Below, piece by piece: positions 24,331 to 34,631 of a DNA stretch of 64,000 bases (positions are counted from its first letter, which is position 1; each line of letters begins with the position of its first letter). Below the pieces are notes generated by a model, which was given only the letters and a program-made list of their open reading frames with translations, did no database searches and was not told the origin of the DNA. This stretch comes from Azolla pinnata (taxonomy: Eukaryota > Streptophyta > Polypodiopsida > Salviniales > Salviniaceae), in contig JBBBWG010012001.1 of NCBI GenBank assembly GCA_037176905.1, forward strand, positions 23,091-87,090, read 5' to 3'. A program made the translations under genes and the position numbers.

Positions 24331-27300
24331 CTAAAAGCACTTCTTGTGGACGATGCTAGGGCCTGATTCATCATAATCTCCTTTTGAGATATGCTGGTTC
24401 TGAGGAAATACCACCTTGGCCAATATTGCCCCACCCATCCATGCAGAATATCTTAAGGTATTCTCAGGCATGTATTCGGGCGGCTGTAAAAACCAGATTT
24501 AATCATTCTTAATTATTTATAAGAAAAATGATGAAAAAAATCACTAAGGAAATTGATAACCTTCACAAAGTTAATCATACAATATTATTGCTCATACATA
24601 CTTAAGTGCACCAGACTTCCTTGAGTTGAATGCAGGATTAACTAGATAGATCAGCTAAAGAGCATCAAGAATCTCAAACAAGTTTTAGCAAAACCTTAGC
24701 TCCACAACAACATTAGCTTTGAGTGCAGATCTGGGACAAGCACTAGGGTGTAGTGACAGGCCAACAACAGCCCACAACACTCCAATTTTCTGAAACTAGG
24801 TTTGGCTACAAAAGGGAGAAATAGCTATACTATGGCAGAGCAGAGAACACAGACAAAGAAAAGCTTAAGGAATGGCTGAAAGCAAAAGCCATCCAATTTG
24901 CCGAGCTATCTCGTTTTGTTCTCAAAATCAGAAAACAAGTGAACGCAAAAGTGATGCTTGGCAAATCAGACATATTTGGGGAAGCACATGGTTTGACATG
25001 ACCGGAAGAAAAGAGAAGAATACCTTGACCAAAGCAGGACGGACAGAAGGTGTTGCAAGGAGGTTGGCTTCTTTCTGAAAGCGCGCATCAAAGCCTGTAG
25101 AGTCCACTCTCACAATTTTATGGCTATTATATCCACATTTTTCTCATATAATCTCCAATCACTTTACCTTGCATTGCAGCTGTGCCTCCACAAACTACAA
25201 TATTCTCAAGAAGCTGCCTCTGGTTTTCTGATGGTACACATAGTGACACACTTCGGAAGAGTGAATCTACAATGCTGAGATCCTCGAGCTTTAATAATGA
25301 TGGTTGAAATAACGCCTCACCAACTGTGTATCTTTCCTTGCCAATAGAAATAACCTGGCAAAGATGGACATAAAATGTTTGTTAATATAATTGATGTAAC
25401 CTATAAACATGATGAGAGCAAATCAAAGGTCTGAGAAGAGTTTCCACATATAGGTTAGTAAGAATCAGATTCAATAATATTAGTTCTATCCAAAAACGTC
25501 TATCCTATACATACAAGTAAACAAGATAATATATGGCATCTTCATTTAAATATCTCATTATTGATTACAGCTACCCATAATGAAAAAGAAAATGCATGGC
25601 AGCAGGGATTTGCATGGCCATAATACCAAATGTAAGTATAAACAGAAAGAAAGATGCAATGAAAAATGCTTTGGTTAATGGTTTACCAGAAAGCCATCCT
25701 TGGGCTTATTGAGTGTCATTGAGAGAAAGATGCCTGAGCATCAAATATGAAAGAGAAAATGCAAACATCTTTCGAATATCATGATTCACAATCAGATTTC
25801 GTTCTCCAAAAATTTTCATTCGTAGAATAGCATTCAGTATTCACATTGAGACCCGTGCAGGAAACTCCATCCTTTCTACACATAAAACAAACCTGTCCAT
25901 CTGGTAAAATATGTTCCTCCACTGAGCAAGATGTTATAGCAGTGGTATAATCTTCCGGAACCAATGAAGCCGTTTCTTTCAATAGCTCTGCTGTTGCATA
26001 ATTCAACTTCACTTCTGAGCTTTCTTTGCTCATTTCCTGCAGAAGAAGCCTGGTAAGATCATCACCACCAACCTCCATTCTCTTTGCACAGTTATGTTGT
26101 ACAGCACCCTCCCAAACAGGCACAATATCTGAAATAAAACAACCAACACAGCCCTGCCAATCATTAAGTCAGTTACAAAATACAAAACAGATTATGATGT
26201 CTTTCAAGTTTTCTTTCTGAAATAAAAATCCATGATACATCATGGATTTCAGTATAAAAGTTCTATGGATATTTAATTTATCAATTGTTTATATAAGTAC
26301 CGATGTTTGGGCACTTTCTTAAGAAAGTTTCTCACAAACAGATTAAAAAGTCTGTTGCATACTACAAATGTCATTGATCTATGACAGTCAGAAAGAAATC
26401 CTATAACATGCTGCTGAAGAAACAATATCAGTATATAGAGAGCAGGCGGTGGAAGACATGGTTTCTCACTTACAAAATCAACGACCTTCTTTCTGGCAGG
26501 GATAATAGAATAGAACTGGATGCCTGTTTTATGTAGGAGAGATCAAAGAGGTCTCCATCAATGGTTATAAACAGTTTCTCACCAAACAAATACGAAAATT
26601 TTTCCTTTAATACATTGGCTATCTATAGAATGCTAGGTATACTCTGAATGAATCCAACATGGTGAGCTCATGCTTCCACTATCCTAGATGTACAAATCTC
26701 ATGTACCTAGATGAATAAACAGAATGAATCTTACTAGAATTGTACCTGTCTTCCCATGTCCAACATCCACAGCACATCCAGATATTCTTCCCACCGAATA
26801 CAGAGAAAGCACAGCTTGCTCAACAGCATATAGGCCAGTAACATTAAAGGTTTCGAACATTATTTGAACCATTTTCTCTCTGGCAGCCTGGAAGACATCA
26901 AAATTGAGCATGATAGTTAAAGCAACAATCAGAACACGTTTTAGAGGATGCCATACTCTTGTTGCACATGTGTAGCAACTAAATTTGGGATAAGAATTAA
27001 TATGCTAAGTCTTGCATATGAATCATAAACTCGATTAGATGCATTCAGTATTTTCTACACAAAGAAGTAAAATGTATTATAGTTGTGAGAAAACATAGGT
27101 AACATTGAGATGTAAAGGATTGACTTTAAAGTCTTTTCCCAGAAAGATCTGGTTCCGTGAGGTCAACAAGCTTCCCTAAAGTATTTGAGATTACACATAT
27201 ACCAAGGTGTTCATGTTTTAATGCTGGTTTTGCCGAGACTTTAAAAAGAGTGTTGAAATAGTGAATTGTACCTTAGGCGTCAGCAATGGCTCTGTGATAA

Positions 27301-28315
27301 GCACTTGACCTTCATTTCCTGCTTCCCATCCTAATCCAGTGTAGAAGATGTAGCGCCACAGATCCTCCATTACATCCCAATCCTTGACCATACCTCTTAC
27401 AATGGGATGCACCATGTCTTCCTCAGCAATTTCTTCATCCTCGTTTTCAGCCTTCTCCGGATCGCCTTCTTTGGCCTTTACCAATGCAGTTGAGCACACC
27501 TGAATACAAGCAGAAGAATAAATCCTCAAAAAAACAAATCAATCAGATTTTTCTTCATTCTTCACCAAAAGCTCAACCGTTCTTGTTTTTTTTCCTTTAC
27601 AGTGTCTGTTACTTGCAAACTCATAAAACAAAACTAATTAATTAATATCCCCCCCCATATTTATTTATCAATTCAATGAGGTAATACACTGATTTCGATA
27701 TGAGACCTTGGAGTAATCCCATCCATTTTATCTAATTTTGGAATGGAGGCTGAAAAGCATTGTGAGAGTTCACGCATATGTCGAATAAGAGATCAGCGGT
27801 TACCTAACAGCCCAGTTCTCCTTTGGCATTCATCATATCCGTGATATGAAATGCTTGGAAAGTATCTTCTTCAAATCTCTTCACAACTCAGTCAACTAAA
27901 AACTCCGAAAATCCCAAATTTCATACTTGTCCTTTACAACAGTTGCGGAATTCAAGCTCAGCAAATTCCGTTAAGGTGAACATTCTCTTTTAATATACGC
28001 AAAATGAGAACTTCCCGCCCCACAAAGAAGATTCTTCGTTTGAAAAACGTTGACATAATTCAGCAGGGAGAGCTCGGGAAGGGCTCTAAGCGGACTTCTA
28101 TTTATCCGATCCTTCTTCGGATGGCCGTGGGCTAGCACGCCATCACCCAAAAGAAAATCAAAAACTGAATTTGTTCCCCCCCACACCCCCCCCTCTTTCT
28201 TATTTGCTTGAACTTGGTAGAATAAACAGCAGCATACCATTGAAGGGTCCTGGTCGGGGTAGGCGAAACCAGCCTTGACAAGCTTGGATCCAATGTCCAA
28301 TACAACCGGCTCCAT
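24331..28315 (-). CDS. ARP7: actin-related protein 7
   Basis: Seven exons: 28238-28315, 27272-27499, 26746-26887, 25893-26128, 25168-25354, 25024-25094 and 24331-24483, giving 364 aa. Arabidopsis ARP7 has 363. ARP7 is a plant nuclear actin-related protein of SWI/SNF-type remodelling complexes needed for development. The actin fold is evident from the N-terminal phosphate loop ([21 protein letters not shown]), [12 protein letters not shown], the segment [20 protein letters not shown], the second phosphate loop [30 protein letters not shown], and the C-terminus SIVHKKCF. An acidic Glu/Asp run ([12 protein letters not shown]) replaces the corresponding loop. All junctions are in phase with GT-AG ends. 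It is transcribed divergently from the J-protein gene across a repeat-rich spacer. Confidence 0.96.
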
Positions 28316-28336
28316 AGCTCTCGCTAGGCTCTGCAA

Positions 28337-28338
<2 letters not shown>

Positions 28339-28393
<55 letters not shown>
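28339..28393. repeat. (TC)n / (GA)n microsatellite in the ARP7 leader
   Basis: About 27 TC units, then interrupted TC to 28415. Read on the ARP7 strand this is a (GA)n tract ending 24 nt before the start codon, probably inside the 5' UTR. Confidence 0.95.
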
Positions 28394-28403
<10 letters not shown>

Positions 28404-28569
28404 CTCTCTTTCCTTCCCACAGAGAGAGACACACACACACTTGACAAATCTGTCTGTCTTGCTGATTTAGTCACTGGCTATGAGCAAGAAACTCCGAGCT
28501 TCGTCACCATCGCTCATCTTTCGCCTGTATCAGTTCACAAATCTCCGCCTTCCCTCCGGAACAGAGACA

Positions 28570-29070
28570 TGCATGAATGTCTGTATGTATGTATGCATGT
28601 GTATGTATGTGTATGTATGCATGCATGCATGTGTGCATGTGTGTGCATGTATGTATGTATGTATGTGTATGTGCGTATGATGTATGTGTGTGTATGTATG
28701 TATGCTTGCGTGTGTGCATGTGTGTGTATGTATGAGTGCGTGTGTGTATGTGTGTATGATGTATGTATGTATGTATGTGCGTGTTCATGTGTGTGTATGT
28801 GTATGTATGTATGTATGTGTGCGTATGTGTGTATGTATGTATGTGTGTGTATGTATGTGTATCTATGTATGCATGCGTGTGTGCATGTGTGTGTATGTAT
28901 GAGTGTGTGTGTATGTGTGTATGATGTATGTATGTATGTATGTATGTATGTGCGTGTGCATGTGTGTGTATGTGTATGTATGTATGTGTGTGGATTTGTC
29001 TACCTATGTATGCATGCATGCATGTGTATGCATGTGTGCGTATGTGTGCGTATGTGTGCATATGTGTGTA
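28570..29070. repeat. TATG/TGTG alternating purine-pyrimidine array
   Basis: About 500 bp consist of TATG, TGTG and GCATG units in variable order. Several blocks, such as TGTGTATGATGTATG, recur at 28673, 28755 and 28916, so blocks larger than the microsatellite unit have been duplicated. Confidence 0.9.
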
Positions 29071-30176
29071 TATGTGTGCTTACGCCTATGTACATGATGT
29101 GCATGTACAATTTCATTTGCATGTCGGAAATCCGTGTATATTTCTCTATGGCTCAACATGTATGTGCCTCTGTGTTTGCATGTGTGTGTCTGTGTGTGTC
29201 TGTATGCGGAATCTGGCTTTGATTTGATACAATCGCACGAGTTCGTCGCTTGATCTCGCTCTCTTTGTTTTTATATCTGCTCTCGGTCTCTGCGCTAAAT
29301 GGGATTATCGTCCCAGCTCGCCTCTGTCACCGGAACGGACAGAGAGAATCGATCGTCCCTGGCCCCAGTTCCAGCTCCAACAACATACTGTCTCGTTCCG
29401 ATCTGCAAGAGCAACAAAAAAAAAACAAAAAAACCGAAAGAAGTACTCTAGCCAAACGTACAATCGGCATGCTCTATCATGTCGTTCCGATTTGCAAGCG
29501 CAAAAGAAGAAGAAGAAGAAGCATCGGCGTACATTGTCCCCCGCCTGAGGTTAGCAAGTGCTCGTCGGAATGCGGGCTCTTTGCGATCTGGATCATTTTA
29601 TCCGTACTGTTGCGAGCTAGAATTGAAAACACTTACACATACAACGCTTACGGAACGATCCGAGATCGCATGCGGAATACGGTTTTAACTAGTTACTCGT
29701 AGATGCAGTTAGATAAGAATACAGGAAAACTACCAAAGAAACGCTCGACAAATTTATTCGTTGCATTTTAACGCCTACCAAAATTAGAGACCACAAATTA
29801 ACGCCCAGTCTCATCGCTCACTAAAAAAAACAGTTAAACGCCCCGATTAATCGATTAACACCAAATTAACTGGATTCTGGAATTATTAACTTCTGCTAGT
29901 CCAATACAGCAAGCAATCGATCGATTGGGCATCAGTTCTTCAGCGAGAGATAAAACCATGCGTTCGATCTGTAACTTCTAATTTTAGTTCGTGATTAATA
30001 ACTTTGTTAGGCGCTTTTTTGGTAGTTTTCCCCTAAAATATGTAAATGTACGTATGTATAATGTACGTGTACATGTGTGCATATATACGTACATTCATAC
30101 GTACAAATATACGTATACAAATACATGCGCATCTTCTCGGCAGGCTCCGCCTGATTGATTCCATGCCGGATCCGCC

Positions 30177-32614
30177 ATGAATCTTCGTCGGCTCCTCAGG
30201 TCTCCCTCTGGGTCGTTCCCGAACCGGCAGGATTTTCCATACCCCGCAGGATGCGGACTCGGATTCAGATTCTATTCTCGGGGCTTGCGTGGCCCTTACG
30301 AGGAGCTGGGCGTCTCCGAAGGTGCAACTCCTGCAGAAGTCAAGCAGGCGTACCATCGCAGATCTTTGGAATGGTTAGTAAAACTTTTTCCTTTTAGACC
30401 TTTCCCTTTTTCTCTGCTTCTCTTTCTTTTTTACGCTTCGTTCTATGTTTTTCGAGAATGCGATATGAAGACATGTTTTTCTATGGGCAATTCCCAACTG
30501 CAGAGGTCAATTATTTGATATGCTCACGCTCAATTGCTCATTTGTCTCTCCTCTCAGAATTACGGGTTTGAAATCTCGTTAAAAATTTTGTTTACCGACA
30601 ATAGGTTTGAAATTTGTTCTGATTCTAACTTTTTCAAGCGATGAATTTGAAAGTTTATTTTTGTCTTATGAGGTGGGAATGAATTACGTGATCCATCATT
30701 ATTGGGCGTGAAGCTGTGTCCATTTTTAACTGCTTGAAATGGGATGAATCTCAAATTTTCAACTAATAGTTTTAGAGTGTTTTGAGTTTGAAAACTCCCT
30801 CATATGGATAATGTTCATTTAAAGGCCATTATCTTTATTTTTCTTGTTTTGTTTTTTGATGCGATCTGATAGATCATATTTGTAGTGCATTGCGTGGACA
30901 AATAGCTGTCTTGAAATATAAACAGATATTGTTGTACTGAAGAGGGTTAACAGCAAAGCAGTTATATTTGCTTGAAGACATTTAGGCGATCAGCAAATAG
31001 CTGATTGGAAGCTTTTCCGTGCTAAACAGTTATAGTTGTATCACAACATTCAAGCGGTAAAGGAATGATCTTTTATTGTTAGGCTTCTAAATCATGTCCA
31101 CATGTATCTTCTCGTTGTCATATATTTAGAATAGCTAACAAGTTGTGGTCTTCAACGGTTTAACAAGCAATCACATACCGGTGTCAAAGAAACTTTTTTA
31201 TTCGAAAATTGTAGGATCTATACTTCAAACTGAACGATTGAAAACATATCCACCATGGTTCATCGTATCATTTTTTTTCATACTGTCACTTTTTGTTCAG
31301 ACAATCTTTTGAAGAACAATTGAACGTTACACTAACTCTTCGGTCTGTTATGCCTCCATTAGAAAACTATTAATGTATTATAATCTTGTTACTTTGATCC
31401 CATAGTTCCGAGTCAAACTTTTTCCTGTCATTTTTTAAAGCAACTTATTTCCTGTCTTTTTTCATTTTATCGACATTATTATGGCAAGTTATACTTTTGG
31501 TCCAGTCAAAATATTTATTGTTAGTTTTTATGTAGCTTTCAGCTTAAGGTTTTTATTGATTTATATTTGAGTAAGCTTATTTTACCTTCATTATTCTGTA
31601 AAGTTACTGCCCTGCTATACATGACATATTTGCTTGGTTAAGGAAAGAATGATTAGTTTTTACTTCTTAAAAAAATATGAAAACGATTATTTCTCTTACC
31701 TTATAGGTGGATTAACATTTGTAATTTGCACATGTTGACTATCATTGATGCATAACATTATTAAAACTATTGTGGATAAACTCTGTCTAGCTTTGGTTGG
31801 AGAATACTGAACTTTTTTACCCAATCATATAGACAGTTGAGTAACATATATAATGCTGTCATGATATTTTTAGTAAGAAAAAATGTTGGAAACATATTCT
31901 ATTAATTTTGCCAATGCTGGATGCTGAATTTAGTAACGCCATACTGCATTTGCATTGGATAGTCTCGGGTGTGAGCCAGTAAAAACGAAGGAATACTAAA
32001 GTATATCGATGATAAGCTTTAAATGTCTGATATTTCAGTGAATTGTCTTCCACTTTGTTTTTTTATATATCATATTCTTTTTTCTGATTGGGCCCCAACC
32101 TGAAACCCTACTTTGGAAATGGATTTCTAGTAAAGCCTCTTGGTTTGTAATAATATTCTCACATCTTCTGAAATAGTTTTCTTTGTAAAAGCAAACGTTC
32201 TGAGTTTATGAAAACAATTTATAGAAATGGTTAATGGGTGGTCTCTATCTTCTTGTATATATATCCAGCCATCCCGATTTGCACAATAATGATGGAAAAG
32301 AATTTATGCGAGTTACAGAGGCATACAAAATGGTAATGAGTGGTAGAGGGCGTGTAAGGAAGGTTGGAGTGGCATCTTCTGCATCAATGGAAACAAGGAT
32401 ATTTCAAGGTCCAAGAGCTTTCTTTTGGGTCAGCATCATGTTGGGAGTGGTGTTGTTTGCATATCCCTTAAACATGTACATGGATAACCGTTCAAGAGTT
32501 TCACGTGGTGATGAACCATCTCGATTTGTGGAGCCTACACGAGATGCTGTGAAAAGGGAGCGTATTGCTGCCATTCTCTTAGAAAGACAAAGGCGAGATA
32601 AAGACCAAAAATGA
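30177..32614 (+). CDS. J-domain (DnaJ-like) protein with one membrane segment
   Basis: Two exons, 30177-30373 and 32269-32614, giving 180 aa; the intron is about 1.9 kb. The N-terminus is Arg/Ser-rich with no acidic residue (MNLRRLLRSPSGSFP...FRFYSRG), like a mitochondrial presequence. It is followed by the J domain (PYEELGVSEGATPAEVKQAY), helix II, the HPD motif and helix III (EFMRVTEAYKMVMSG). HPD is completed across the splice junction (codon TG/C). A hydrophobic segment (FFWVSIMLGVVLFAYPLNMY) and a basic tail (ERQRRDKDQK) follow. J-proteins stimulate Hsp70 ATPase; an organellar membrane-anchored co-chaperone is the likely role. A five-codon upstream ORF (30163-30180) ends inside the start codon in an ATGA overlap. 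Confidence 0.88.
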
Positions 32615-34631
32615 GCTTGGAATAGTGAGATTTCCTAAAGCACTACAATATTTTCCTACCACCATCTCTAATGGTATGTATACATAAGATGTGATAACCC
32701 CCTTTTCCATTCCTTCCTGATTTGCTTTGTTCTCCATTTGCTTTGCATAATTGTTTTCAACTCCTTTTCTTAAGTGTAGAGTTACAACACATTAAATGCA
32801 TGTTTGTGTGAGTTGGCATTGTGGATGCATGGTAAGATCTATGATAGCATGTATGCATATGCATATAGTGGTATATGTTTTTGTAAGTTGGCATTGTCTG
32901 TATGATAAGATCTATAATAACATGTATGTATATACATAGTGGTATTATGTATGAATGGATTGTTGTATCAATGGACGATTAATGCGAGTGCAACCTTTGG
33001 GGTTATGAACAAGTCAAAATCATAAATTGATATTTTGTGTCTTTGTTTTTCCAGCATAGGTAATGTTTAATGACCTGGTGCGAAGCAGATTCCTCATTGT
33101 AAAGCAAATTTGTAGATTTGTGTATCATTTCATTTTTTAACCAATAATGTTTTGAACAAGAAAAATGTTGATGATGCTCTGTAGAGAACGAAGGAATTCA
33201 AACATTACGCAATGGCAATGAAGATTGTGATGAAGTTTCTTCATCAGTTACAAATCAAAGGATTACAAATTTTATTTAAATTATGACAATGGAAACTGAT
33301 GGAGTCTTTGGATGATAGTCATTATATCACTACATTCATAGAACAAGTTTGGCTAGAAGAAAACTTGTTGCCTTTCTAACATATCATGATGTAATACATG
33401 GTATTACTGATATCTCTCAGCAGTGTGTGCGTGCGCACTATGTTTGTATTGTTAACGACCAGCTAATGTAATTCAATTGTTTTTACATGATATTCTGTAC
33501 ATCAATGCAAAAATGTGGTTTACATGATGTGCAAGGATGTGCAATCAGATTGTTATATCTTGATTATTAGCACATTATGAACATCTACAGACATTACTAA
33601 CTACAATGTTATCACCCCTTACTCAGGTGCCCATGGAAGTGTATCATTAGGTTCACCAATTGCTTGGCACGAGGGTACTCATGTCAGATCCAAGTGAACA
33701 AGTGATCGATTTAACTATCCAAAGGAGCTTGAGCAAAGGCTTATTTATCCCTGACAATATATTATAACTTGTTATGGTGCTCGCAAAGGAGTTGTCCATA
33801 CGGTGGTACAAACATCAGATGCTGGATATCTAGCACCTAGACTCGTTCAACACTTCAGTGTGCGTGAAAAAGATTGCGAACTACCAGAAGTAATGTTTTT
33901 AATCTCACCAAAGAAAAAAGAGAATCTATCTGAACGATATTCCATCAAAAACCCATTGGACGTATTTTTGATAACCATGTTTCCAACAGTAAGCCTTGCA
34001 ACCAAAAGTTGCTCTAGCAGTTATGTTGCTGATGGAGAATCGCCTTAAATGTTTCTCCAGCATTATCGCCTTACTAACTTTCAACCATAGGCTAAACTCT
34101 GAAAACCACTTTCCATGCCAACACTTAAATCCAATTCCTGTTGATCTGTATACACACAAGAGTGAAGATCAAAACTGTTTTTCATATTGTTTCATTGTTT
34201 TCAAACTCTGCAATTCTTGAGCAACTCTGGCTATTCATATATTTACAAGGGATCAGTACTTGCTGAAAGAACCCAAAACTCTGTTCTTACAAATCGACCC
34301 AAAAGCCACAAATTTGACTTTACAAATTTCCCACTTAAATCCAGTTGCTGAAATGCCATATCTCATGAAGCACCATACAATTGATGTGATAATTACAGAA
34401 TGTCAAAAACGTTTCTTCTATGTAGATTGAGAGGTAATTGGATGCTGTTCTTTATATTCATCGATACTTTCAATCCACCAATAATGGATATTTTCTTCTT
34501 TATCTTTGCCTATATAATGAAAGAGATTTGATGTTTTCGAGTCTGAGAAACAAGGTCCTCAACATGCAAGTGAATATTATGTATGTCCCTTGTAAGCAAA
34601 ATACTGTACCAATATTCCTCATCACAGAGCA
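32615..34631. other. intergenic, convergent 3' ends, holds a plastid DNA remnant
   Basis: This spacer of about 2 kb lies between the J-protein (+) and GTE (-) stop codons. It includes a TGTATGCATATG-rich stretch repeated at 32780-32960 and the rpoC2-derived segment described separately. No nuclear gene was seen. Confidence 0.5.
33626..34013 (+). pseudogene. rpoC2: decayed plastid rpoC2 fragment (NUPT)
   Basis: Translation gives LMSDPSEQVIDLTIQRSL, then after a frameshift near 33772 CYGARKGVV and QTSDAGYL. The order and spacing match the plastid RNA polymerase beta'' segment with [36 protein letters not shown] and VVQHIVVRRTDC. Two codons are lost before QHF, one reading frame has a stop, and similarity fades after about 34013. 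Only about 390 bp of a gene of about 4 kb is present, with no flanking plastid genes recognised. This is an old nuclear insertion with no function implied. The comparison is from memory of the family. Confidence 0.8.

Larger units (their letters stand above)
28316..30176. promoter_or_regulatory. divergent promoter region with long microsatellites
   Basis: This spacer of about 1.9 kb separates ARP7 (-) from the J-protein gene (+). It holds (TC)n at 28339-28393, then a long TATG/TG array, then A/T-rich unique sequence. No exon was recognised; the 315-codon Cys/Met/Val-rich frame is produced by the repeat. Confidence 0.5.

Noticed and set aside
28275-29222. 315-codon Cys/Met/Val-rich ORF
   Set aside because: It is a translation of the TATG/TG array and (TC)n tract; the complementary strand is equally open.
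33803-34048. 81-codon ORF as a new gene
   Set aside because: It is the second reading frame of the rpoC2 fragment and continues into unrelated sequence.
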